NCBI GenBank assembly: GCA_964373495.1
Contig: CAYJUW010000042.1
Location: 1 to 6,677 of the forward strand
Origin: JACQMJ01 sp964373495
GTDB lineage: Bacteria > Patescibacteriota > Minisyncoccia > Sungbacterales > SURF-37
DNA length: 6,677 nt
Direction: 5' to 3'
The notes under the pieces are model-generated. The model was not told where the DNA came from, made no database searches, and saw nothing but the letters and a program-made list of their open reading frames with translations. Position numbers and translations under genes: made by a program. Shown here one piece after another: positions 1 through 5,097 of the stretch (positions are counted from its first letter, which is position 1; every line of letters starts with the position of its first letter).

Positions 1-44
1 ATCCTCAACGCTTCGGCGGCGGAGTAACACATTCGCAATTCGTT

Positions 45-77
45 GATTGGCATAGCATTTGTAGATTGGCATAACAT
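45..77. repeat. two-copy direct repeat at the DoxX gene start
   Basis: Two 14-bp copies of GATTGGCATARCAT lie at 45-58 and 64-77. They differ at one base and are offset by 19 bp, close to two helical turns. The second copy runs into the chosen ATG at 76. They could be a tandem regulator site or a small local duplication; each copy also supplies a TTGGCA box. Function is inferred only from position. Confidence 0.5.
47..75 (+). promoter_or_regulatory. possible sigma-70 promoter for the DoxX operon
   Basis: TTGGCA at 47-52 (one mismatch to TTGACA) and CATAAC at 70-75 (four of six matches to TATAAT) are 17 bp apart. Transcription would start around 82, at or just after the candidate start codons at 76 and 82, which implies a leaderless or nearly leaderless message. 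The -10 box is weak and the two boxes come from the direct repeat, so this is tentative. Confidence 0.3.
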
Positions 78-501
78 GCTTATGTTCACCTACCTCTATC
101 TCTATCAGGACTTGGCGCCGCTTTTTCTCCGCCTCGCGCTCGGCGCGGCGTTCATCGTCCACGGCTACCCCAAGCTCTTCAAGAACTTCGCGGGCGTTGC
201 CGGCTGGTTTGACTCCATCGGCATCAAGCCCGGCAAGGTCTGGGCGCTGGTGGTCGGCGTGGTGGAGTTTTTCGGCGGTATTGCACTCATCCTCGGGGTG
301 TTCACCCAGCTTGCCGCGGCCCTGATCGCGGTGAACATGCTCGTAGCCATGGCCAAGGTCAAGTGGGGCAAGGTGAAGTTCGTGGAGATGGAGAAGACCG
401 GCTGGGAGCTTGACTTCATCTACTTGGCCGCGGCCATGGCCGTCGTTTTTCTCGGTCCCGGCGCCTACGCTCTGGGGGGCCCATTCTACCTCCGTTACTA
501 A
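76..501 (+). CDS. DoxX family membrane protein
   Basis: This 141-residue integral membrane protein has four hydrophobic segments at roughly residues 14-31, 55-75, 79-96 and 113-132, the usual DoxX layout and length. Family-typical features include the first-helix stretch RLALGAAFIVHGYPKLF (19-35), the glycine-rich second helix (VVEFFGGIALILGVF), and the conserved ELDFIYLAAA...LGPGAYALG C-terminal region. DoxX proteins are named after a subunit of an archaeal thiosulfate:quinone oxidoreductase, but most bacterial members have no assigned reaction, so a redox or membrane-stress role is only family inference. ATG 76 was chosen over an upstream in-frame TTG at 43, which would add hydrophilic residues encoded by the direct repeat; ATG 82 is also possible. 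No Shine-Dalgarno is visible. The DUF192 gene begins 13 nt downstream, so the two are probably co-transcribed. Confidence 0.88.
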   Translation: MLMFTYLYLYQDLAPLFLRLALGAAFIVHGYPKLFKNFAGVAGWFDSIGIKPGKVWALVVGVVEFFGGIALILGVFTQLAAALIAVNMLVAMAKVKWGKVKFVEMEKTGWELDFIYLAAAMAVVFLGPGAYALGGPFYLRY

Positions 502-514
502 TCGGCCGGCCGCC

Positions 515-1024
515 ATGCCACTGAATCGGCTCTGGTTATTGGGGCTTTTACTTCTGTTACTTATTGCGGCCGGGGCATTTCTTGTCGCGCGGGTCCTTTC
601 CATTGGGACAGAGCCGGCGTCATCGCCCGTGGAACACTACGCGCGCGTCCGGCTGGCCGGTGAGGAGTTCTCCCTCGAGGTTGCGGCCACGCCGGCAAGC
701 CGCGCCCAAGGTCTGGCCGGTCGGAATCGGCTCGACGACCATGGCGGGATGCTCTTTTACTTCGATCCCGCTGAACGCGTGACCGACCGCTACGTCTTTT
801 GGATGAAGGGGATGCGGATCCCCATTGACATTATCTGGGTTCGCGACGGCGTTATCCGCGGCATCGTCGCCGGGGCCGAGCCGCCCCCGCCCGGCGCCAA
901 GGACGCCGATATCCCGCGCTTTGCCGCGCCTGAGCCGGTTGACGCTGCGATCGAGATCCGGGGCGGGCGCGCCGGCGAGCTCGGGCTCGGCATTGGACAG
1001 CCGATTGAATTTTTGCTACCCTAA
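515..1024 (+). CDS. DUF192 family protein, N-terminally membrane-anchored
   Basis: The product has 169 residues. Residues 5-28 form a leucine-rich transmembrane segment or uncleaved signal, with no lipobox cysteine, so the rest is probably exported and anchored. Residues 42-169 match DUF192 (PF02643): the RAQGLAGRNRL element (63-73), GGMLFYFD (77-84), the core FWMKGMRIPIDIIWV (95-109), and the closing AAIEI...ELGLGIGQPIEF. The family has a small beta-barrel fold and no established biochemical activity. The open frame extends back to 410, but that part overlaps the DoxX gene and lacks a membrane segment, so ATG 515 is the better start. The stop lies 8 nt before the next start, consistent with an operon. 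Family assignment is firm; function is unknown. Confidence 0.9.
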   Translation: MPLNRLWLLGLLLLLLIAAGAFLVARVLSIGTEPASSPVEHYARVRLAGEEFSLEVAATPASRAQGLAGRNRLDDHGGMLFYFDPAERVTDRYVFWMKGMRIPIDIIWVRDGVIRGIVAGAEPPPPGAKDADIPRFAAPEPVDAAIEIRGGRAGELGLGIGQPIEFLLP

Positions 1025-1032
1025 ACTATCGC

Positions 1033-1845
1033 ATGCGTAACGAGATCGTCCTCGATTTAGAAACGAAGAGCGCGCCGGCCAACTCCGCCGGCGGGCGCGA
1101 TCTTGCCGCCCTGGGCGTAACGGTCGTCGGCGTGTGGAACTCGGCTGATGATCGCTTTCGCGCCTACCGCGAGCCGGATATCGTAGCGCTCGCTCCGCTC
1201 CTCCGCGCCGCCGACCTGGTCATCGGCTTCTTTATTAACCGCTTCGACTTGCCGGTGCTCCAACCCTACCTTGATTTCGACGTCAGAGAGTTGCCCGTGC
1301 TCGATATTTTCGATGACGTTACCGCGAAACTCGGCCACCGCGTGTCGCTGGCCAGCTTGGCCCAGGGCACGCTTGGCGAAGGCAAAACCGGCCACGGCCT
1401 CGATGCGGTGCAGTGGTATCGCGAGGGGAATTGGGCCAAGCTCGAGGAGTACTGCCTGAACGATGTGCGATTAACGCGGGATCTTTACCACTTCGGTCAG
1501 AAGCGCGGCCATCTGCTGTTTGAATCGTTCGTGGATGGCAAGATCGTTTCGGTCCCGGTTTCCTGGGGCATGGCCGACGAGGCCGAGATCCGGGGGCTCG
1601 TGGATCGGGCCCTTACCGAGCGGCGGGCGCTTGAAATTGACTACATCTCGCGCGAGAACGCCGGCGATGGCTTTCTGAAAAAACGGAAGATCGAGATCCA
1701 GGCGCTTACGGGCAACGGGGTTGAGGCCTACGACCACCTGCGGGGGGACGTTCGGCATTTCCGCATCGGCCGCATCGTCGCCGCTCGGCTCCTCAACGAG
1801 CCGATTAAGGAGCGACTGGTCGCGCAATCACTTTTTTCACCGTAA
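1033..1845 (+). CDS. DnaQ-like DEDDy 3'-5' exonuclease with C-terminal WYL-like domain
   Basis: This 270-residue soluble protein appears to have two domains. Residues 1-160 look like an RNase H-fold 3'-5' exonuclease: Exo I is D8-L-E10 in VLDLETK, Exo II is N69-R-F-D72 in GFFINRFDLPVL, and Exo III is Y140-x3-D144 in EYCLNDVRLTRDLY, so all four DEDDy metal ligands are present. The style resembles polymerase-B-type proofreading domains and the RNase_H_2 group, but no polymerase is attached. Residues 185-254 match the WYL pattern: an AL.ERRALEIDY start, then AYDHLRGDVRHFRIGRI (232-248), which closely resembles the end of WYL domains. The W-Y-L triad itself is not retained. WYL domains bind ligands or nucleic acids in bacterial regulators, so I infer a nuclease whose activity or localisation is tuned by that domain. 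It follows DUF192 by 8 nt. Exonuclease call is strong; WYL call is moderate. Confidence 0.85.
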   Translation: MRNEIVLDLETKSAPANSAGGRDLAALGVTVVGVWNSADDRFRAYREPDIVALAPLLRAADLVIGFFINRFDLPVLQPYLDFDVRELPVLDIFDDVTAKLGHRVSLASLAQGTLGEGKTGHGLDAVQWYREGNWAKLEEYCLNDVRLTRDLYHFGQKRGHLLFESFVDGKIVSVPVSWGMADEAEIRGLVDRALTERRALEIDYISRENAGDGFLKKRKIEIQALTGNGVEAYDHLRGDVRHFRIGRIVAARLLNEPIKERLVAQSLFSP

Positions 1846-1846
1846 G

Positions 1847-1886
1847 ATCCGCGTCTATCCGCGTAACAATCCGCGTTGATCCGCTT
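1847..1886. repeat. four-unit ATCCGCGT minisatellite
   Basis: Three exact copies of ATCCGCGT (1847-1854, 1857-1864, 1869-1876) and one variant, ATCCGCTT (1879-1886), are separated by 2, 4 and 2 bases, giving periods of 10, 12 and 10 bp. It starts two bases after the exonuclease stop codon and lies in the 95-bp gap before the YkuK gene. Repeats of this style occur scattered in some bacterial genomes. Whether it binds anything is unknown. Confidence 0.75.
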
Positions 1887-1940
1887 CTACTGCCGGAAAA
1901 CAGAATCACCCCGGGGAAGCGAAGAACGGCTGAAGCTCAT

Positions 1941-2432
1941 ATGAGTCAGGAAACCAGATTCCACAGTTGGTCCAAGGGCACGCTCTCGCTCGAGCGGGTG
2001 TTCGAGGAAATCGTGGCCTACGTCACGCGTCAGCCGGAATGTTCCTACCAGATTATTGTCGGTTCTGACTCCGCCGCCCGGAATCCCGTGCCGCTGGTGA
2101 CGGCGCTCACCATCCGGCGCGTCGGGAACGGCGCGGTGCACTTCTGGGTTACCTCGGAGAAAAAGTCATTCCACACGCTCCGCGATCGCATCACCGAGGA
2201 GGCCATGCAGTCCATCACCTTAGCCCAGGAGCTCCGCTCCGGCCTCCGGGATACGCTTGGTGAAGAGTACCTGTGGGACGGCAAGATCAAGGTGCATATT
2301 GACGTTGGCGAGAACGGACCGACGCGGGATTTGATTGACCAGGTTGTGGGCATGGTCAAGGGCTTTGGCTTTGAGGCCGTGATCAAGCCCGGGGCCTTCG
2401 GGGCCTCGCAAGTTGCGGATAGGCATACGTGA
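1941..2432 (+). CDS. YkuK family (DUF458) RNase H-fold protein
   Basis: The product has 163 residues, close to the usual YkuK length of about 170. It shows the DUF458 (PF04308) landmarks: IIVGSDS with D43, the EEAMQSITLAQEL helix with E86/E87, KVHIDVGENGPTRDLIDQVVG with H119 and D121, and a C-terminal KPGAFGASQVADRHT with D160. The three acidic positions fit an RNase H-like active site, so a nuclease-type metal centre is plausible. To my knowledge no substrate is firmly established for the family. ATG 1941 is the only reasonable start that keeps the family N-terminus; no clear Shine-Dalgarno precedes it. It is the second RNase H-fold protein in a row after the DEDDy exonuclease, but a 95-bp repeat-bearing gap leaves co-transcription open. 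An intrinsic terminator follows 31 nt after its stop. Confidence 0.9.
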   Translation: MSQETRFHSWSKGTLSLERVFEEIVAYVTRQPECSYQIIVGSDSAARNPVPLVTALTIRRVGNGAVHFWVTSEKKSFHTLRDRITEEAMQSITLAQELRSGLRDTLGEEYLWDGKIKVHIDVGENGPTRDLIDQVVGMVKGFGFEAVIKPGAFGASQVADRHT

Positions 2433-2436
2433 GGGG

Positions 2437-2454
2437 CTAGGCACTAGGCACTAG
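2437..2454. repeat. 7-bp tandem repeat (CTAGGCA)
   Basis: Two exact CTAGGCA units (2437-2443, 2444-2450) are followed by a partial CTAG. The array starts four bases after the YkuK stop codon and lies just ahead of the terminator hairpin. It looks like a slippage-prone intergenic microsatellite, and I see no function for it. Confidence 0.6.
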
Positions 2455-2463
2455 ATTTGAGGG

Positions 2464-2482
2464 CGGGCGCGAGCCCGTTTTT
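2464..2482 (+). terminator. intrinsic terminator after the YkuK gene
   Basis: A perfect five-bp GC stem (CGGGC at 2464-2468, GCCCG at 2473-2477) closes a GCGA tetraloop of GNRA type and is followed at once by five T residues (2478-2482). This is a textbook Rho-independent terminator. It ends the YkuK transcript and separates it from the strong promoter that begins four bases later. Confidence 0.85.
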
Positions 2483-2485
2483 GGT

Positions 2486-2514
2486 TTGACAAACTCTTTC
2501 TAAAGATATATAAT
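2486..2514 (+). promoter_or_regulatory. perfect-consensus sigma-70 promoter
   Basis: TTGACA at 2486-2491 and TATAAT at 2509-2514 are separated by exactly 17 bp, so all 12 hexamer bases and the spacer match the housekeeping consensus. The -10 region is embedded in an AT-rich run. The expected transcription start is near 2521, giving an untranslated leader of about 46 nt before the 87-residue gene at 2567. It is the only full-consensus promoter I found in the window. Confidence 0.92.
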
Positions 2515-2550
2515 TATAGCATCGCAATCAGCTCCGGGAAAACATTCACA

Positions 2551-2557
2551 AAGGGAG
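2551..2557 (+). promoter_or_regulatory. Shine-Dalgarno site of the 87-residue gene
   Basis: AAGGGAG lies 9 nt upstream of ATG 2567 and is the clearest ribosome binding site in the window. Two nearer ATGs (2558, 2561) are in the same frame but run into TAG at 2564, and both are too close to this site, so 2567 is the real start. Confidence 0.75.
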
Positions 2558-2566
2558 ATGATGTAG

Positions 2567-2830
2567 ATGGCAACACTCCATGATGTGAAGGCGGTTTGGC
2601 GGGATGTGGGATTTGTGGCCGAGATGTTCGGAGGTACCGCAGAGTTCGAAGCTGAGAACCAGCGGCGCCTCAAAGATATCGGCTGCACCCTCCTCCGCGA
2701 TCTAGGGTTGTCGGCTGAAGAGGGCAGAGGGCTTCCCCCCAAGACAGTCCTCACCCCAGCAGCCGAGGCACGGTTCGAGGAATGGAAGTCCTTCCTCCGA
2801 ACCCAGCACCCCGATTTCGCCAACCTCTAG
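2567..2830 (+). CDS. small hypothetical soluble protein, strongly promoted
   Basis: I do not recognise this 87-residue protein. It has no membrane segment or signal peptide. It is rich in charged residues and probably mostly helical: residues 5-47 include the amphipathic stretch VKAVWRDVGFVAEMF and an acidic-basic run up to LLRDLGL. A proline-containing linker around PPKTVLTP (57-64) leads to a short C-terminal helix (AAEARFEEWKSFLRTQ). It has a single cysteine, C40. Expression signals are the best in the window: consensus promoter, about 46 nt of leader, strong Shine-Dalgarno, and a terminator upstream that isolates it. This argues for a real and abundant product of a one-gene unit. A strongly palindromic non-coding stretch starts 4 nt after its stop. 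It could be a small DNA- or protein-binding factor, but nothing in the sequence decides that. Confidence 0.8.
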   Translation: MATLHDVKAVWRDVGFVAEMFGGTAEFEAENQRRLKDIGCTLLRDLGLSAEEGRGLPPKTVLTPAAEARFEEWKSFLRTQHPDFANL

Positions 2831-2834
2831 CCAC

Positions 2835-2873
2835 GAGGAGCACGAGGGCAACGATGTTGCCCCCGTGCTCCTC
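2835..2873. repeat. 39-nt near-perfect hairpin after the 87-residue gene
   Basis: An 18-nt arm at 2835-2852 pairs with 2856-2873 at 17 of 18 positions around a 3-nt GAT loop; the one mismatch is A2845 opposite C2863. It starts 4 nt after the stop codon. No T run follows, so it is not a standard terminator, but it could stabilise the transcript 3' end or pause polymerase. It directly abuts the left arm of the next inverted repeat. Confidence 0.85.
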
Positions 2874-2981
2874 CGCCCTCTGAGATTCCATAGCCCCCGA
2901 AGCAGACGTTCCGGCGCCGCTACGGGGCAAGGGTGTCAGCACTTTACAACATACTTGTATGCTATGGAATCTCAGAGGGCG
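2874..2981. repeat. perfect 21-bp inverted repeat around a 66-bp core
   Basis: The 21 bases at 2874-2894 are the exact reverse complement of 2961-2981. The 66-bp interior has further symmetry: CCCCG (2895-2899) with CGGGG (2923-2927), the palindrome CGGCGCCG (2912-2919), and TACAA (2945-2949) with TTGTA (2955-2959). Terminal inverted repeats with no coding content resemble a miniature inverted-repeat element, but I see no target-site duplication directly outside the arms. As RNA it would fold into a long branched stem. Confidence 0.85.
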
Positions 2982-2997
2982 AAACATCTGATTCGTG

Positions 2998-3043
2998 TCA
3001 TCTTAACAATAATCCGACGATCGTCGAAAAATTGTTAAGATGA
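2998..3043. repeat. 46-nt compound palindrome upstream of the ABC transporter
   Basis: A 13-bp perfect arm (2998-3010 against 3031-3043, outer sequence TCATCTTAACAAT) encloses the 12-bp perfect palindrome CGACGATCGTCG (3015-3026). Both share one centre at 3020.5, with only a poorly paired 4-nt step on each side. Overall 20 of 23 position pairs match. It lies 55 bp before the transporter's -10 box. The symmetry suits an operator for a dimeric or tetrameric regulator; a cruciform or transcript hairpin is also possible. There is no T run, so a standard terminator is unlikely. Confidence 0.85.
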
Positions 3044-3063
3044 ATTTCGCGTGTATTGCAAAG

Positions 3064-3083
3064 TTTCCGCGGCGTCGCGGAAA
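3064..3083 (+). promoter_or_regulatory. 8-bp inverted repeat overlapping the -35 region
   Basis: TTTCCGCG (3064-3071) and CGCGGAAA (3076-3083) form a perfect 8-bp stem with a GCGT loop. The position where a -35 box would sit for the -10 at 3098 (about 3075-3080) falls inside this repeat, and no good -35 hexamer is present. That suits an operator for a repressor or an activator-dependent promoter. The T-rich stretch after it (3084-3092) also allows a weak terminator reading. Confidence 0.5.
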
Positions 3084-3097
3084 TTTATGTTTCGGGC

Positions 3098-3103
3098 TAT
3101 AAT
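3098..3103 (+). promoter_or_regulatory. consensus -10 box of the ABC transporter gene
   Basis: A perfect TATAAT lies 12 bp before ATG 3116, so transcription would start near 3110 and leave a leader of about 6 nt. No -35 hexamer is visible at 16-18 bp. The box falls inside the upstream extension of the reading frame, which supports ATG 3116 over the TTG at 3056 as the start codon. Confidence 0.6.
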
Positions 3104-3115
3104 AGTTGTCTCATC

Positions 3116-4903
3116 ATGGCCGCGAAGAAACAAAAAGTGAATTTCCGGCGCGGGGCGGCGATCCTGCTGAAGTACCTGGCGCCCTTCCGAGCGACTCTGG
3201 CCGTGATCGCGGTGTTCAGTTTGATTGACGCTGCGGCCAATGCGCTCACCCCGTACTTCGCCGGGAAAATTTTCGACGCGCTGGTCACGCCGCGGGATAT
3301 CGCCGTGCCATGGTTCGGCCTCGCACCGGCCGCACTGGTGTTTATTGGTATGTGGTTTCTCATCCGCGCCTTGGGTGACATCGGCGGCTGGCAGAAAAGC
3401 GTGAAGCAGGAGCGTTTTGGCGCGGATATCGAGGCCTCCTACCTGGTGGCGGCATTTTCGCGGGTACTCGAACTACCCCTTTCCTTTCACAAAACCCACC
3501 GCGTAGGCGAGATTGTCAGTCGTATCCAGCGGAGCGTGGGGCGGCTGGAGCAGATCGCAAACCGCTTCATCGTTGACCTCCTGCCGGATTTCCTCTCGAT
3601 CATCGTTGCCTTTGTGATCGTCTTTTCCGTTGAGCCGCGCCTGGCCCTGGTTCTGGTTGCGGCCCTCGGCCTCTACACCGCGCTCCTGGTCCGCACCGCG
3701 CCCGGCCTCGGCGTGATTTCCTATAAGATGCACCGCGCCTACTCCCACGCCTACGGCTACTCCTCGGACCTCATGCTGAATGTCCAGCCGGTAAAGCAGG
3801 CCACAGCCGAATCCTACGAGCGCCGGCAACTCTACCGGTTTTTCCAACTGCGTGCGGCGCGCCTGTGGACCGACTACATGAAAATCTGGCAGGGGCTGTC
3901 GTTCTTCCAGCGCGTGATCATCACCCTGACGCAGTCCGGGCTGTTTTTCTATTCCTTCTTCCTGGTTCGCGCCGGCGCCCTGACGCCGGGCGAGCTCGTG
4001 GCCTTCAACGGCTATGCGGCCATCGTGTTCCGGCCGCTGGCCATCATCGCCAATAACTGGGACGTGGTCCAAAACGGCCTGGCCGCCATTGACCGCGCCG
4101 AGAAAATCATTGAGCGCATGCCCGAGCCGTATCTCCCGGAACACGCCATTATTCCGAAAGAGCTTGCTGGCGGCGTCGAGTTTAAAAACGTATCTTTTGC
4201 CTACGGCCCGAAGCGGAGGCCAGTGCTCGAGGACGTGAGTTTTTTCGTGAAGCCCGGCGAAAGCGTAGCCCTGGTCGGCGAATCCGGCGTGGGGAAGTCA
4301 ACGCTCGTTGATCTCGTCTCCGGGTACTACCGGCCGGCGAAAGGGCGGGTGCTCGTGGACGGCCACGATGTGCGGCGGCTTGATTTGAAGTTCCTCCGTT
4401 CGCAGATTGCCGTGGTGCCGCAGGAGCTCCTACTCTTCAACGATACGGTGAAGGCGAACATTCGCTACGGCAGCTTCGGCGCGTCGGATGGTGAAATCAT
4501 GGCCGCAGCCAAGAAGGCCCACGCCGATGAGTTCATCCAAAGTTTTCCGAAGAAGTATAACCAGCTCGTCGGCGAGCGGGGGATCAAGCTCTCCGTCGGC
4601 CAGAAGCAGCGCATCGCCATTGCCCGGGCCATTTTGCGGAACCCGAGGGTTTTGATTTTGGATGAGCCGACCTCGGCCCTGGATGCCAAGTCTGAGGTCT
4701 TTATCCAAGAATCTCTCGCCGAACTAATGGCTGGGCGCACGACTTTTATTATTGCTCACCGTTTAAGCACCGTGCGCAGGGCGGATTTGATTTTGGTCTT
4801 AGACAAAGGCCGGATAGTTGAACGCGGCAAGCACGAAGAGTTGATTCAAATTCCCAATGGGGTGTATCGTAAGTTGTACGAGCTGCAGATTGGGTTGAAG
4901 TGA
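3116..4903 (+). CDS. ABC exporter half-transporter (fused membrane and ATPase domains)
   Basis: The product has 595 residues, the usual size for an MsbA-type exporter that works as a dimer in the inner membrane. Residues 1-330 are the membrane domain with six hydrophobic segments, near 26-49, 66-88, 153-172, 175-193, 266-285 and 297-313. The ATPase domain (about 354-595) is complete: Walker A GESGVGKST (388-396, K394), Q-loop Q436, signature LSVGQ (492-496), Walker B VLILDE with D516 and catalytic E517, D-loop SALD, and switch histidine H548. The signature has valine in place of the first glycine of LSGGQ, a tolerated variant. Substrate cannot be read from the sequence; lipid, peptide or drug export are all possible. 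ATG 3116 (MAAKK) is chosen because the -10 box lies just upstream and the membrane domain needs no more residues. No partner transporter gene is adjacent, so a homodimer is likely. Confidence 0.95.
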   Translation: MAAKKQKVNFRRGAAILLKYLAPFRATLAVIAVFSLIDAAANALTPYFAGKIFDALVTPRDIAVPWFGLAPAALVFIGMWFLIRALGDIGGWQKSVKQERFGADIEASYLVAAFSRVLELPLSFHKTHRVGEIVSRIQRSVGRLEQIANRFIVDLLPDFLSIIVAFVIVFSVEPRLALVLVAALGLYTALLVRTAPGLGVISYKMHRAYSHAYGYSSDLMLNVQPVKQATAESYERRQLYRFFQLRAARLWTDYMKIWQGLSFFQRVIITLTQSGLFFYSFFLVRAGALTPGELVAFNGYAAIVFRPLAIIANNWDVVQNGLAAIDRAEKIIERMPEPYLPEHAIIPKELAGGVEFKNVSFAYGPKRRPVLEDVSFFVKPGESVALVGESGVGKSTLVDLVSGYYRPAKGRVLVDGHDVRRLDLKFLRSQIAVVPQELLLFNDTVKANIRYGSFGASDGEIMAAAKKAHADEFIQSFPKKYNQLVGERGIKLSVGQKQRIAIARAILRNPRVLILDEPTSALDAKSEVFIQESLAELMAGRTTFIIAHRLSTVRRADLILVLDKGRIVERGKHEELIQIPNGVYRKLYELQIGLK

Positions 4904-4945
4904 CGCATTGGCCCGCGAGCTTTGCGAGCGGCTGCCAATGCGTCA
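4901..4945. repeat. 12-bp inverted repeat that includes the transporter stop codon
   Basis: TGACGCATTGGC (4901-4912) pairs perfectly with 4934-4945, and an inner CCGC (4913-4916) with GCGG (4928-4931) extends the stem. The first three bases are the TGA stop of the transporter gene. No T run follows, so this is more likely a dispersed palindromic repeat that fused to the gene end than a terminator, though it may protect the 3' end of the message. Confidence 0.8.
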
Positions 4946-5024
4946 TCCTGAGGGCGGAGCCCGACGGATCCCCCGGTGAAGCTGGGGCTGCAAATGCGTC
5001 ATCCCGAGCGTAGCAAGGGATCTC
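4937..5024. repeat. two copies of an AATGCGTCATCC-type dispersed repeat
   Basis: Copy one begins AATGCGTCATCCTGAG at 4937 and runs to about GGATC near 4970. Copy two begins AATGCGTCATCCCGAG at 4993 and runs to GGGATCTC near 5024. The pattern TCATCCYGAG...RGGATC is a style of short intergenic repeat found scattered through many bacterial genomes. Copy one also contains GGGC and GCCC arms, so it can form a small stem. The reverse strand gives an apparent reading frame, which is a by-product of the repeat. Confidence 0.65.
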
Positions 5025-5032
5025 TTACTTTT

Positions 5033-5080
5033 GTCCCTATAGCTCCCGCCTAAATTTTGGTGCGCCCATAGCCCAACTGA
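5033..5080 (+). pseudogene. two short tRNA 5'-end fragments
   Basis: GTCCCTATAGCTC (5033-5045) resembles the first 13 bases of the intact tRNA-Arg at 5170, with two changes. GCGCCCATAGCCCAACTGA (5062-5080) resembles the first 19 bases of the truncated tRNA at 5098, with two changes. Neither continues into an anticodon arm. The second is followed by CCCCGCAC (5081-5088), which also follows the truncated tRNA (5154-5161). They look like leftovers of tandem tRNA duplication. The first fragment is short enough to be partly chance. Confidence 0.5.
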
Positions 5081-5097
5081 CCCCGCACTAAAAATAT

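Noticed and set aside
1..27. Eight open codons ending in TAA at the left edge (ILNASAAE), a possible upstream gene end
   Set aside because: An open stretch this short is expected by chance and nothing in it is recognisable.
2558..2566. Two-codon upstream reading frame (ATG ATG TAG) before the 87-residue gene
   Set aside because: It abuts the Shine-Dalgarno with no room for initiation, so a leader-peptide role is unlikely.
2835..3043. CRISPR array or tandem repeat array in the structured gap
   Set aside because: The repeats are inverted, of different sequence and not regularly spaced.
3473..4144. 223-codon minus-strand open frame inside the ABC transporter
   Set aside because: It is a shadow of a GC-rich gene; the plus strand has full ABC exporter motifs and the minus translation is charged low-complexity sequence.
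4589..4603. Defective ABC signature motif (LSVGQ)
   Set aside because: Valine at the third position is a tolerated variant, and all other catalytic elements are present, so the ATPase is expected to be active.
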